64,000 nucleotides of DNA from Hyphomicrobiales bacterium (lineage in GTDB: Bacteria > Pseudomonadota > Alphaproteobacteria > Rhizobiales > Methyloligellaceae): positions 1-64,000 of the forward strand of contig JANQLP010000077.1 in assembly GCA_028280515.1 (NCBI GenBank), written 5' to 3'. The notes beneath the pieces were generated by a model. The model ran no database searches and was not told where the DNA came from. It worked only from the letters and a program-made list of their open reading frames with translations. Within the stretch, counting starts at the first letter, position 1. Every line of letters starts with the position of its first letter. The position numbers and the translations under genes were made by a program. Shown one piece after another: positions 43,399 to 52,603 of this stretch.

Positions 43399-45504
43399 AT
43401 GAATGACGTCCTGAAAGCGGTTCTTTACCCGGACTCCGTTGCGCTGGTTGGCGCGTCAGCTACGCCTGGCCGCCTGACGGCGCGGCCTTTGACGTTCATG
43501 ACCGCGAACCGTTTCGGCGGGCGTATCTATCCCGTCAACAGGAACAGCTCCATCGTAAACGGCTTGCCTTCGGTCGGCTCGGTTGAGGAACTTCCGGACA
43601 ATGTCGATCATGCCTATCTTCTCATCGATGCCGACCCCGCTCTTGAGGAGCTTGAGAGACTGGCGCGAAAGGGAGTTCAGGTCGTCACCGTGCTGGCCGA
43701 CGGCTTCGCCGAGTCCGGCAGTGTGGGCATCGAACGGCAGGACAGGTTGCGGCGCATAGCCGCTGACCACGACATGACGGTGATCGGGCCCAACAGCATG
43801 GGTGTTGTTGAGTCGACGACCGGATTTGTCTGCACGACAAACGCTGCATTTGACGTCGACTCGCTTCCCTCAGGTGAGTTTGCCGTTCTGTCGCAAAGCG
43901 GCAGCGTAATCGGCGCGTTGATGTCACGAGGCAAGGCGGTCGGACTCGGTTTCAAATCGTATTTGTCAGTCGGAAACGAGGCCTGCCTCGGCGTAGGCGA
44001 GCTCGGGCAAATCCTCGTCGACGACCCGCAAATCAAGGGCTTTGCATTGTTTCTCGAAACCGTACGCCGGCCTGATGAAGTGGCACGGTTCGTCGACGCG
44101 GCCCGGCGCGCGGGCAAGCCGGTCGTGGCGTACCTGGTGGGCAAGTCGGATGCCGGCCAATCCCTGGCTGCGTCACATACCGGAGCAATGATCGGTGGAC
44201 CGCGGTCCATCAAGGCGTTTCTGACGTCATTGGGAATCCACTTGGTCGAGAACTTCGAGGCTCTTGCCGAAATGTCCAACGCCATGAGGTTGCGGGATCA
44301 TCTGGCCAAAAGGCCGCGCAAAGTCACGGTCGTCACAACGACCGGCGGCGGCGGCGGAATGGTCTATGACCTTATTGGCCTGCGTGGGGTTCCCCTCGGC
44401 GCGCCCTCCGAACGAAGCCGCGAAACCTTGCGTGCGACGGGGCTCGACATCAGGCCCGGTCCGCTGGTCGATGTGACACTGGCGGGAGCGAAATACGAGG
44501 TCATGAAAAGCGTGATGTCGGCGCTGATTTCAGATCGGTCTTTGGGCCTGGTTGTCGCGGCAATCGGATCTTCCGCACAGTTCCATCCGGAGCTTGCGGT
44601 CAAGCCGATAGTCGATGCTGTGCAGGAGGCCGGCACCGAGGCGGCGCCCGTCGTTGCCGTGCCGATACCACACGCGCCTGAGTCCCTGGCAATGTTCAAT
44701 GCGAACGGCGTTCCGGCTTTCCGGACGGCGGAGAGCGCCGCCGAGTGCATCGCCGCGCTATTGAAGCCGGCCGCCAGCCGGAGCATCGGTCACATTGTGG
44801 ATGCGCCGCCTGACGATGCCTTGGAGCTGGTCGGGTCACACGCGCCCGGTGCGCTGAACGAGGTCGAGGCGAATCGCCTTTTCGCCAGCTTGGGGCTCGA
44901 TGCGCCGGAACAACTGCTTGTCGGGCCCAACGATGACATTCCTGATCCGATGTCTTTCAGTGGTCCATACGTGCTGAAGGTTGTGTCACGCGACATCCCG
45001 CACAAATCCGAAGCCGGCGGTGTGGTGGTCGGGCTAGGGGGCGTTGAAGGGCTGCGTGCGGCGCTGACGAAGGTTCGAGAGCACGTCAGCCGAACCCTGC
45101 CCAATGCCGATATCGAGGGCTTTCTTGTGCAAAGGCAGGAAAGTGGCCTCGGCGAAGCGATCGTCGGGTTGCACCGCGATCCTGTCGTCGGACCGATCGT
45201 CTCGGTCGGTGCGGGCGGTGTCATGACTGAGGTCTACAATGACCTCTCGCTCAGGGCTGCACCCGTGGATTTGGCAACCGCTGCACAGATGATCGAGGAA
45301 GTCAGGGCATTCGCCCTCTATCGCGGATATCGAAACAAGCCGCGAGGTGACCTTTCCGCGCTTTCCGAGGCTGTCTCCCGGATATCCTCTCTCGCTCGCA
45401 TCGACCGTGTCTCGGAGGCGGAGATAAACCCGCTGTTGATCCGTGAGGAGGGCAAAGGTGTCGTTCTCCTTGATGCGCTTGTGCGGCTTGAGGATTCGGA
45501 ATGA
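43399..45504 (+). CDS. acyl-CoA synthetase, ADP-forming (NDP-forming) family
   Basis: This 701-residue single-chain ADP-forming acid-CoA ligase has an N-terminal CoA-binding domain (ALVGASATPGRLTARP, about 15-30) and a succinyl-CoA-synthetase-like middle with the phosphohistidine motif SHTGAM (H260). After a linker comes a C-terminal ATP-grasp domain from about 480 (NEVEANRLFASLGLDAPEQ ... YVLKVVSRDIPHKSEAGGVVVGL). The order CoA-binding, ligase, ATP-grasp matches acetate/pimeloyl-type ADP-forming enzymes. It probably activates the carboxylic acid formed in the pathway for beta-oxidation by the next gene, with which it overlaps by four bases. Confidence 0.9.
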   Translation: MNDVLKAVLYPDSVALVGASATPGRLTARPLTFMTANRFGGRIYPVNRNSSIVNGLPSVGSVEELPDNVDHAYLLIDADPALEELERLARKGVQVVTVLADGFAESGSVGIERQDRLRRIAADHDMTVIGPNSMGVVESTTGFVCTTNAAFDVDSLPSGEFAVLSQSGSVIGALMSRGKAVGLGFKSYLSVGNEACLGVGELGQILVDDPQIKGFALFLETVRRPDEVARFVDAARRAGKPVVAYLVGKSDAGQSLAASHTGAMIGGPRSIKAFLTSLGIHLVENFEALAEMSNAMRLRDHLAKRPRKVTVVTTTGGGGGMVYDLIGLRGVPLGAPSERSRETLRATGLDIRPGPLVDVTLAGAKYEVMKSVMSALISDRSLGLVVAAIGSSAQFHPELAVKPIVDAVQEAGTEAAPVVAVPIPHAPESLAMFNANGVPAFRTAESAAECIAALLKPAASRSIGHIVDAPPDDALELVGSHAPGALNEVEANRLFASLGLDAPEQLLVGPNDDIPDPMSFSGPYVLKVVSRDIPHKSEAGGVVVGLGGVEGLRAALTKVREHVSRTLPNADIEGFLVQRQESGLGEAIVGLHRDPVVGPIVSVGAGGVMTEVYNDLSLRAAPVDLATAAQMIEEVRAFALYRGYRNKPRGDLSALSEAVSRISSLARIDRVSEAEINPLLIREEGKGVVLLDALVRLEDSE

Positions 45505-46970
45505 GTGATCATTGCATCTCGACGGTGGGTATTGTCGGGGCCGGTGTTATGGGGCGCGGCATCGCGCAACTTGCTTTGTCGTCGGGCATGGCTGCGGTTC
45601 TGGTCGATAGTCGGTCGACAGCACTTCAGTCGGCCCGCGATGAAATCGATGGTCGTTTCCGGCGTCTTGTGGAAAAGGGTACATTGAGTGCAGACGAGGC
45701 GGTCGCCCAAATGGACCGACTCTCGCTCCGCGACGAACTTTCTGCCCTTTCAGAAACGGACTTGATCATTGAGGCAATCGTAGAAGATCTGGACGAAAAG
45801 ACACGCCTGCTCTCAGAGATTGAATCCCGCGTGGCAGCGGACACCCTGCTGGCAAGCAATACATCCTCCTTTCTCATTTCCGAGATCGCCGCCGATGCGC
45901 GGTACCCGGATAGATTCTTCGGACTGCATTTTTTCAACCCAGCGCCCCTGATGCGCCTCGTCGAGGTCGTTGCCGGGCAGGCGACATCACCCGACGTACT
46001 GGCGCGGGCAAGAGCATTTGTGCTCGCCCTTGGGCACACGCCCGTCATGACCGCAGACGTGAATGGCTTCATCGCCAATCAGTTGGGCCGAGGCTATGTG
46101 TTAGAGGCGGCGCGTCTCGCGGAACAGAATGTGGCTTCCTTCAAAGTGATCGACCGAACCCTCCGCGCCGGGATGGAGTTTCCCATGGGTCCGTTCGAGC
46201 TGATGGATCTGACCGGACTGGACGTTACCTATCCGGCAAGCCGGGCGATCTGGGAAGGCAATGGGTTCGATGAGCGTCTGCTTCCACCTTCCCTGCTGGA
46301 ACGTCGATTCAAGTCAGGCCTTTTTGGGAAGAAGAACGGAAAGGGGTTCCGAACCGATGAACGGATTTGCGGCGGCAATGACCATGATGACTTGACCTCT
46401 GCACCGCTCGTTTGGGCGCCAGCCGCATTCAGGGATGCGGCCAAGCCCGTGCTTGAGATGATGTCGAGTATTGGCGTGACAATTTCGGATGACACGCATC
46501 CGCCGGAAAACTCGGTACTCCTGCTTTCGCTCGAGGGGGAGCGCTTGCTGACTGTTGCGCAACGCCTCGAACTGGAACCAACACGCTGCATAGGGTTCGA
46601 CCCGCTGTTTCCGGGAAAAGGCGAAGTCTCGCTGATCAGGAGCAGCCTCACCGACCAACGCCTTGTTAACAGATTGGATTGTCGGTCGATCTGCTTCTCG
46701 GATGACGGCGCGGGTACGATCTGCCAGCGTATCGCACTGCAGCTTGGCCTGATCGCCGGCGACATGGTCGCCAGGGGTGTCGCGACGGCCGATGATATCG
46801 ATCGGACGGCCATGCTTGCCCTTGGTCATGCAACAGGTCCGCTCAAGAGGATCACGCACCTGGGAGCTGGCAGGATGGAGTCGCTGCGCGCAAGGATATT
46901 CGAGGCGACGGCAGAGGCGCGCTTCAGGCCCAGCCGCTGGCTTACGGAGGCTGCACTCTCGGGCACGTAG
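45501..46970 (+). CDS. 3-hydroxyacyl-CoA dehydrogenase (PaaH-like)
   Basis: This 489-residue NAD-dependent dehydrogenase has a Rossmann domain with VGIVGAGVMGRGIAQLALSSG (about 9-29), SNTSSFLISEIA (about 119-130) and the catalytic-histidine segment HFFNPAPLMRLVEVV (about 142-156). The first C-terminal domain has NGFIANQLGRGYVLEAARL and PMGPFELMDLTGLDV, and a second C-terminal domain extends to the end as in PaaH/PaaC-type proteins. ATG overlaps the synthetase stop (ATGA). It should oxidise a 3-hydroxyacyl-CoA to a 3-ketoacyl-CoA. Confidence 0.93.
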   Translation: MSDHCISTVGIVGAGVMGRGIAQLALSSGMAAVLVDSRSTALQSARDEIDGRFRRLVEKGTLSADEAVAQMDRLSLRDELSALSETDLIIEAIVEDLDEKTRLLSEIESRVAADTLLASNTSSFLISEIAADARYPDRFFGLHFFNPAPLMRLVEVVAGQATSPDVLARARAFVLALGHTPVMTADVNGFIANQLGRGYVLEAARLAEQNVASFKVIDRTLRAGMEFPMGPFELMDLTGLDVTYPASRAIWEGNGFDERLLPPSLLERRFKSGLFGKKNGKGFRTDERICGGNDHDDLTSAPLVWAPAAFRDAAKPVLEMMSSIGVTISDDTHPPENSVLLLSLEGERLLTVAQRLELEPTRCIGFDPLFPGKGEVSLIRSSLTDQRLVNRLDCRSICFSDDGAGTICQRIALQLGLIAGDMVARGVATADDIDRTAMLALGHATGPLKRITHLGAGRMESLRARIFEATAEARFRPSRWLTEAALSGT

Positions 46971-46990
46971 ACGCAGACAGGCCGATGTCC

Positions 46991-48205
46991 TCAAACGCCG
47001 GCCAATATGTCGCCAAGCCTCATCTGCGTATCCTGTAACCGTTTTACGTCAACGGTTCGAGTCGGTGCAAGGTGCTTGCGGCATTGTACAAACTCTTGCG
47101 GGTTGTTCACGACGTCCGCGGCTATGACGGCACCATCGCGGACATATAACACCGTGAACTTGCCGCTTTCCGGATCACCGCGAACAACAGATGCGTCATG
47201 GTTCAAGGAGAGGCCAACCATCTGTAATTTGACGTCGAACTGATCACTCCAGAACCACGGCAGTTCGTCGTACCGGATGTCTTTGCCGAGTATGGATTGG
47301 GCCGCGACACGCGCCTGCGCGATCGCGTTCTGAACGGATTCCAGTCGAACATTTCGACCGTAGATAACACTCTCATGCCGCGTACAGTCCCCGACCGCAT
47401 AAATATGCGGATCGCTGGTTCGGCACGCGTAGTCGACCAGTATGCCGTCGTCACACGAAAGGCCGCACGCTTCAGCCAATTCCTGGTTGGGCGTCACGCC
47501 TATGCCGAGGATGACCAGGTCGGCGGGTATCCGCTGGTCACCGCAAACAACAGTGTCCACCGCGCCGTCTCCGTCGAAGGCGGAGATGCGGGTGTTGCAT
47601 AGTATTTCGACGCCGTGCCCCCGATGGAGTTTTGTGAACCACTCCGACATGAACACAGGGAACACTCGGGTCATAATCCGCTCTTCGGCTTCGATCACGG
47701 TAACGGCGTGGCCTCGTTTTCGTGCGAACGCGGCAATTTCGAGACCGATGAACCCGCCACCAATGACGACAATGCGACGGCGTTCCTCAAGAGCGGGAAG
47801 GAGCGCACGCAAGTCCGACAAGGTGCGGAGATCGAGAATGCCCGGCAGGTCTCCGCCAGGAAGACCGATTGTACGCGGCCGTGCTCCCGTCGCGAGTACC
47901 AGGTAGTCGTAGGGCAGGATCGTACCGTCAGCGAATGCGACCTTTTTTGCATTCCGGTCGATACGCTCTGCGCGAAGGCCGAGGCGCAGATCGATATTGT
48001 GCTTTTCGTAATAGTCGATGCCGCGAATGACGATGTTGTCCGGCGACTTTTCTCCGGAGAGTGCCTGCTTGGATAGGGGCGGACGCTGGTACGGCAGGTC
48101 GGCTTCCTCTCCGGCCAACTGTATCGAGCCCTTGAAGCCTTCCCGGCGCAGATAATCGGCGGTGGAGACACCGCCCTGTCCGGCACCAATGATCACTATC
48201 CTCAT
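46991..48205 (-). CDS. FAD-dependent ferredoxin reductase (P450 redox partner type)
   Basis: This 404-residue pyridine nucleotide-disulfide oxidoreductase of the putidaredoxin-reductase type starts at ATG 48205 after GGAGC. The FAD site is IVIIGAGQGGVSTADYLRREGF (about 3-24), followed by LATGARPR. The NAD(P) site is RIVVIGGGFIGLEIAAFARKRGHAVTVIEA (about 142-171), and the second FAD site is IYAVGDCTRH. A reductase C-terminal domain follows (from about 322). No redox-active CxxC is present, as expected for this class. It lies on the opposite strand, convergent with the 3HCDH gene, but belongs functionally with the P450 and ferredoxin. Confidence 0.9.
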   Translation of the reverse strand: MRIVIIGAGQGGVSTADYLRREGFKGSIQLAGEEADLPYQRPPLSKQALSGEKSPDNIVIRGIDYYEKHNIDLRLGLRAERIDRNAKKVAFADGTILPYDYLVLATGARPRTIGLPGGDLPGILDLRTLSDLRALLPALEERRRIVVIGGGFIGLEIAAFARKRGHAVTVIEAEERIMTRVFPVFMSEWFTKLHRGHGVEILCNTRISAFDGDGAVDTVVCGDQRIPADLVILGIGVTPNQELAEACGLSCDDGILVDYACRTSDPHIYAVGDCTRHESVIYGRNVRLESVQNAIAQARVAAQSILGKDIRYDELPWFWSDQFDVKLQMVGLSLNHDASVVRGDPESGKFTVLYVRDGAVIAADVVNNPQEFVQCRKHLAPTRTVDVKRLQDTQMRLGDILAGV

Positions 48206-48572
48206 TCTCTGTGCTCCGTGGGACCAGGTTTCACTCGGCAAATCTCGGCCTGACGATTCAGCGCTTCATCCGGCTTGAGTATCGTCGCGGCGGCGCCTTT
48301 TCTCAAACTGCGCATCGCTAAAGACCGGCTGACCAAAGATCATGTCCGGCCGCTGCTTTGTAGCGGTTTTCGCGGCGGTGTGCGCCGCATGATCAAACGT
48401 AATCGCCGACTAACCTATGGGTAGTTGCTCCCGTTTCCGGCACTCTCTAGCGTCGGTTGTGAGCCGAATTTTCACGAATTCTCGGGTTGCTTCATCTGAA
48501 AGCACGACATGTTCGGTCGAAAAACACGGCTTGGGAAATTTGGGAGGAAACAGGAAGTAGGGATGCGTCACC
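48206..48572. other. divergent intergenic region between the ferredoxin reductase and dppA-like genes
   Basis: These 367 bp have no credible gene. They should hold two divergent promoters. A purine-rich tract GGGAGGAAACAGGAAG (48541-48556) lies upstream of the dppA-like start, with GGGATG at 48559. A GC-rich imperfect hairpin zone lies near 48349-48390 (CGGCCGCTG...). I found no repeat shared with the 33.8-34.1 kb control region. Confidence 0.4.
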
Positions 48573-50174
48573 ATGGGAATTAAACAGATAGTCATGAGCC
48601 TGGCCATCGCTGGCGTTGTCGCCGGTTCGGCAGTGGTCGCGTCGCCGGCCACTGTTCGGTCGGAAGAAACACTTCGCGCGGTCCTTACAGCGAAACTCGG
48701 CGTGCTCGATCCAATCGCAACGACATCCTACGCCACGCGGACGTTCGCCTATTTGGTGTATGACACGCTCATTTCGATGGACTCCAAAGGCAATTTCAAG
48801 CCTCAGATGCTGGAAACATGGTCGGTTAGCGATGACGGCCTGACCTATAAATTCATGCTTCGTGACGGACTGAAGTTCAGCGACGGCACTCCGGTGACCG
48901 CTGAAGACGCCGTCGCGTCGTTGCGTCGTTGGTGGCAGCGTGATTCGCTCGGCAAGCGCATGAAGGCTGCTGCGGATGACTTCAAGGTCACTGGTGAGAA
49001 GACGTTTGAGCTGAAGCTGAAGCGGCCGTTCGGGCATGTGATCTCAGCGTTTGGCAAGCCCAGCAGCAATGTTCCGGTGATAATGCCCGCGCGCCTTGCC
49101 TCGGTTACGCCGCCGAAGGACCCTGTTCCGGAGGTCATAGGTTCCGGTCCTTACACGTTCGATGCAAAGGGCTGGTCGCCGGGCAATGTCGCCGTGTTCA
49201 AGAAGAACCCGCTCTATGTGCCGCGCTCCGAGCCGGCGGACGGTCTCGCGGGAGGTAAGGTGCCACGCTTCGACAAGGTCGAGTTGGTTACTATCCCTGA
49301 TTCAGCCACGCAGATGGCGGCGTTACGGGCAGGCGAGATCGACTATGTTCAGTCGACACCATATGACTTCATCGAAATCCTGGACTCAGACCCGGGCGTA
49401 ACGGTGTCTCGCTTTGAGGGCATCGGCATGACCCTTCTTTCGGTCGTGGTCAATCACCTCACGCCTCCGTTCAACAACAAGGAAGTTCGCCGCGCCCTTC
49501 AGGCGCTGGCAATGACCGATCAATACATGGCGGGCTTGGGTTTGCCGAACGACATGTGGCTGAAGGGGTGTTACTCGTTCTTCATGTGCGGCGCGACCTA
49601 CGGCAACGATGCCGGTACCGGCGATCTTCCCAAGCGCGGCATTGAGTCCGCCAAGGAGATCCTCGCAAAGTCCGGATACAAGGGCGAGCCGGTACGTATC
49701 CTGCTCGCATCCTCCGTGAATGACATCAATCAGACGGGCCTCGTCCTGGAAGGCTTGATGAAACAGGCGGGCTTCAATGTCGAAGTGCAGGCGGCTGACT
49801 GGCCGACCGTCGCGAAGGCAAGGTGGAGCAAAAAGCCGGTTGAAGAAGGCGGATGGAGCCTTATGCCGATCACATGGTCAGGCTACGACATGTCTTCGCC
49901 ATTCACGAACTACCGTATCGCTAACAACTGCACGGACGGTTACGCAGGATGGGCGTGTGTAGACGAGATCACCACTCTGATCGACAAGTTTGAACGGGAG
50001 AGCGATGTCGGCAAGCGCAAACAGCTTGCGGAGAAGATCCAGCAACATGCGCACGACAACGTTCAGTTCGTGGTGTTGGGGCAGTATTCGCGTTCATCAT
50101 CCCATCGCTCCGACCTGGACGGGATGCTTGACGTCGGTATGCCGATTTTCTGGAACGTCTCCAGAAAGAAATAG
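48573..50174 (+). CDS. peptide-type ABC transporter substrate-binding protein (family 5, DppA-like)
   Basis: This 533-residue extracytoplasmic solute-binding protein of family 5 has a signal peptide at about 1-30 (ending ATVRSE). The mature domain has LRAVLTAKLGVLDPIATTSYATRTFAYLVYDTLISMDSKG and LTYKFMLRDGLKFSDGTPVTAEDAVASLRRW, the family signature. It probably serves the DppBCDF-like membrane complex 12.5 kb upstream, since no other family-5 permeases are in the window. The C-terminus (SSHRSDLDGMLDVGMPIFWNVSRKK) resembles receptors for non-peptide ligands as well, so the substrate is open. It is followed by a strong terminator. Confidence 0.92.
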   Translation: MGIKQIVMSLAIAGVVAGSAVVASPATVRSEETLRAVLTAKLGVLDPIATTSYATRTFAYLVYDTLISMDSKGNFKPQMLETWSVSDDGLTYKFMLRDGLKFSDGTPVTAEDAVASLRRWWQRDSLGKRMKAAADDFKVTGEKTFELKLKRPFGHVISAFGKPSSNVPVIMPARLASVTPPKDPVPEVIGSGPYTFDAKGWSPGNVAVFKKNPLYVPRSEPADGLAGGKVPRFDKVELVTIPDSATQMAALRAGEIDYVQSTPYDFIEILDSDPGVTVSRFEGIGMTLLSVVVNHLTPPFNNKEVRRALQALAMTDQYMAGLGLPNDMWLKGCYSFFMCGATYGNDAGTGDLPKRGIESAKEILAKSGYKGEPVRILLASSVNDINQTGLVLEGLMKQAGFNVEVQAADWPTVAKARWSKKPVEEGGWSLMPITWSGYDMSSPFTNYRIANNCTDGYAGWACVDEITTLIDKFERESDVGKRKQLAEKIQQHAHDNVQFVVLGQYSRSSSHRSDLDGMLDVGMPIFWNVSRKK

Positions 50175-50192
50175 ATCCTCCTTGCAAGAACC

Positions 50193-50223
50193 GGAAACGG
50201 GGCTCGCCCCGTTTCCTTTTTTT
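50193..50223 (+). terminator. rho-independent terminator after the dppA-like gene
   Basis: GGAAACGGGG (50193-50202) and CCCCGTTTCC (50207-50216) form a perfect 10-bp stem with a CTCG loop, followed by seven T residues (50217-50223). This is a complete intrinsic terminator 18 bp after the dppA-like stop and 33 bp before the next gene. It either isolates the binding-protein transcript or attenuates read-through into the SDR genes. Confidence 0.93.
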
Positions 50224-50256
50224 GATTTCTGTTCCGTCAAGTCATTCGGAAAGAAC

Positions 50257-51045
50257 ATGACCCACACAAGCCGCGTCGCCTTCCTCAACGCATCGGCGAG
50301 CGGGATTGGACGAGCAACAGCGATCATGCTCGCACGGCATGGATTTGACCTCTTTCTGGCCGATATCGATGAAGACGGCCTCAACAGAACTGCGGAAGAG
50401 ACCGGCACACATGGGGCCACAGTTGAAAAGGCGGTCGCCGACGCGACCGAAGAGAATGACGTAGAAAGATGTGTACGGCACGCGATGGCGGCTTTCGGCC
50501 GTATTGACGCGCTGGCATGTGTTGCCGGCGGCGCCGGCGGAGTTCCGATGCATCAGGTTGACGACATCCCGCTCGATCATTGGGAAAAGATCATCTCGCT
50601 CAATCTGAACAGTGTGTTTCTCGCCTGTCGGCACGTCGTGCCAGTTATGCGCGATCAGAAGTACGGGCGGATTGTCTGCATTTCCTCGACTGTCGCCAAG
50701 GGTCGACTGGGCCCCGTTGGCACAATGGGCGCGCGGTTGCCGTATGCGACCGCGAAGGCGGGGCTGATCGGTTTCACAAAGCAACTCGCGAAGGACGTGG
50801 GAGAACACGGAATCACCGTCAATACGGTGCTGCCTTGGTTGACCTTCGGCGACCCCGGCTCGAAAATTCGAGAGTCATTCGAAAGCCAGTCCGACGAATA
50901 CAAGACACGAACATTGGCCAATTCGCCGCAAAAAAGGCCCGTCACCGCGGCGGGTGTGGCCGCAACACTGTGCTTCTTGTTGTCAGAGGAGGCGGAATAT
51001 GTCTCCGGCACGAGCGTTCCCGTGGACGGCGCATATCTGAACTAG
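50257..51045 (+). CDS. short-chain dehydrogenase/reductase (first of two)
   Basis: This 262-residue classical SDR starts at ATG 50257. The longer open frame upstream covers the terminator and dppA, so it is not used. The cofactor loop reads NASASGIGRATA (about 9-20; the usual TG start is replaced by NAS). VAGGAGG takes the place of NNAG, and the catalytic set is SST followed by YATAK. The C-terminus EEAEYVSGTSVPVDGAYLN is typical of SDRs that oxidise or reduce hydroxyl/keto groups. The first gene downstream of the terminator, it is probably co-transcribed with the next SDR. Confidence 0.9.
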   Translation: MTHTSRVAFLNASASGIGRATAIMLARHGFDLFLADIDEDGLNRTAEETGTHGATVEKAVADATEENDVERCVRHAMAAFGRIDALACVAGGAGGVPMHQVDDIPLDHWEKIISLNLNSVFLACRHVVPVMRDQKYGRIVCISSTVAKGRLGPVGTMGARLPYATAKAGLIGFTKQLAKDVGEHGITVNTVLPWLTFGDPGSKIRESFESQSDEYKTRTLANSPQKRPVTAAGVAATLCFLLSEEAEYVSGTSVPVDGAYLN

Positions 51046-51058
51046 GGGAATCCCATCC

Positions 51059-51808
51059 ATGACGCTTGCTGGACGCAAGATTCTGATCACAGGAGCTGCT
51101 TCCGGAATTGGCGCAGCCACGGCCAGGTTGTTCAGCAATGAGGGCGCATCACTTGCATTGCTAGATCGGGCCTGGTCTCCCGACCATCCCTTTCTCTCGC
51201 CAGCAGGAGCGACCGGACGCGCGATCGAATGCGACCTCAGAGACGAGGACTCGGTTACCTCGGCGGTCGAGACGGCGAATTACGTGTTGAACGGCCTCGA
51301 TGGGGTCGTCAACTGCGCCGGGATCAGCCTGAGGAAATCTGTCGAGGATACGAGTCCCGCCGAATGGGATGAACTGATGGACGTCAATCTCCGAGGTCCC
51401 TACCTGATCTGCCGGGCGGTGGCACCGATCCTCAAGGCACAGGAGCGCGCCACGATCGTGAATGTCAGCTCTGGCGCGGCGTTCCGGCCATCCTTTGATT
51501 TCAGCGCATATTGCGCGTCCAAAGGCGGATTGTTGATGTTCACACGTGCAATCGCGCTCGACTTCGCGCCGTTCGGCGTGCGGGTCAACGCCGTGTGTCC
51601 CGGGGTTGTCGACACGCCGATGATTGAGCGTGCGATCGCCCGATCACCGGACCCCAAAGCCGCCGAGGCACGATTCCGATCCAACGCGATGGCGCGGATG
51701 GGATGCCCTGAAGAACTCTCGCAGGTTATCCTCTTTCTGACATCGGACGCGTCCTCATTTGTGACCGGTTCTGCCTACTCGGCAGATGGCGGCGCGGGCT
51801 ACCACTGA
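51059..51808 (+). CDS. short-chain dehydrogenase/reductase (second of two)
   Basis: This 249-residue classical SDR has the NAD(P) loop ILITGAASGIGAATA (about 8-22), NCAGIS (about 85-90), catalytic serine in VNVSSGAAF, YCASK (tyrosine/lysine), and PGVVDTPMI. It lies 13 bp after the first SDR and one base overlaps the flavin reductase start. An aspartate after the second strand (LALLDRAW) favours NAD over NADP. It probably catalyses an alcohol/ketone step in the same pathway. Confidence 0.92.
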   Translation: MTLAGRKILITGAASGIGAATARLFSNEGASLALLDRAWSPDHPFLSPAGATGRAIECDLRDEDSVTSAVETANYVLNGLDGVVNCAGISLRKSVEDTSPAEWDELMDVNLRGPYLICRAVAPILKAQERATIVNVSSGAAFRPSFDFSAYCASKGGLLMFTRAIALDFAPFGVRVNAVCPGVVDTPMIERAIARSPDPKAAEARFRSNAMARMGCPEELSQVILFLTSDASSFVTGSAYSADGGAGYH

Positions 51809-52467
51809 TGGCGAGCATCGATTTTCGAGACCTGGCACCACGCGAGCGTTACAAGCTTATTGTGGGCTCGGTCGTGCCGCGACCGATCGCGCTCGTGACC
51901 AGCATGGATGCAGCGGGCAACCTGAATGCGGCGCCTTTCAGCTTCTTCAACGCCATGTGCAACGATCCTCCGGCAATTGCGGTCGGTGTCAATCAGTCAA
52001 CCAGCTCATCCCTCAAAGACACTGCAAGCAACATCCTTCAAACAAGGATGTTCGTTGTTAATCTGGTCGATGAGGCGCTCGCTCCTCACATGAATATTTG
52101 TGAGACAGAGTTTGCCGCGCATATCGACGAGTTGGAGATGGCCGGTCTCACATCATCGCCATCCGAGCAAGTCGAAGTCCCTTGGATTACCGAAGCGCCG
52201 GTCGCCCTAGAGTGCAATCTCGCCGAATCGGTCCAGTTGGCCGAGGGCAAGTACATCTTCATCGGTATTGTCGTTCACATGCACATTCGCGACGAGTTCT
52301 ATGATGCCGAAAAAAACTATGTTCTGGCGGACAAAATGCGGCTGGTGGCCAGGATGCATGGGGCGGGTGGTTATGCGCGAACGACTGACCTGTTCGATAT
52401 GACCCGCCTTTCAACCGAGGAGAAAAGACGACGCTTTGGCGAAAAGGCGGCGTTTCGGTCTCCGTGA
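51808..52467 (+). CDS. flavin reductase domain protein
   Basis: This 219-residue member of the flavin_reduct family (FMN-binding split barrel) contains YKLIVGSVVPRPIALVTSMDAAGNLNAAPFSFFNAMCNDPPAIAVGV (about 15-58) and FVVNLVDEALA, which form the flavin site. Homologues supply reduced flavin to monooxygenases or act as flavin-binding oxidoreductases. No two-component flavin monooxygenase is visible in the window, so its partner is unclear. ATG overlaps the SDR stop (TGATG). Confidence 0.87.
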   Translation: MASIDFRDLAPRERYKLIVGSVVPRPIALVTSMDAAGNLNAAPFSFFNAMCNDPPAIAVGVNQSTSSSLKDTASNILQTRMFVVNLVDEALAPHMNICETEFAAHIDELEMAGLTSSPSEQVEVPWITEAPVALECNLAESVQLAEGKYIFIGIVVHMHIRDEFYDAEKNYVLADKMRLVARMHGAGGYARTTDLFDMTRLSTEEKRRRFGEKAAFRSP

Positions 52468-52603
52468 CAACAGAACGCGCGCCGACGTCAGATGGGTCTG
52501 CCTGCCTTCACACATGATCTCACGGCAACGACGCAGGAGTTTTCGTAAGTGGTCGGACCCTGGCCCTCTCGTATGATTGGGGCATTTAGTGAGGTACCCA
52601 GGA

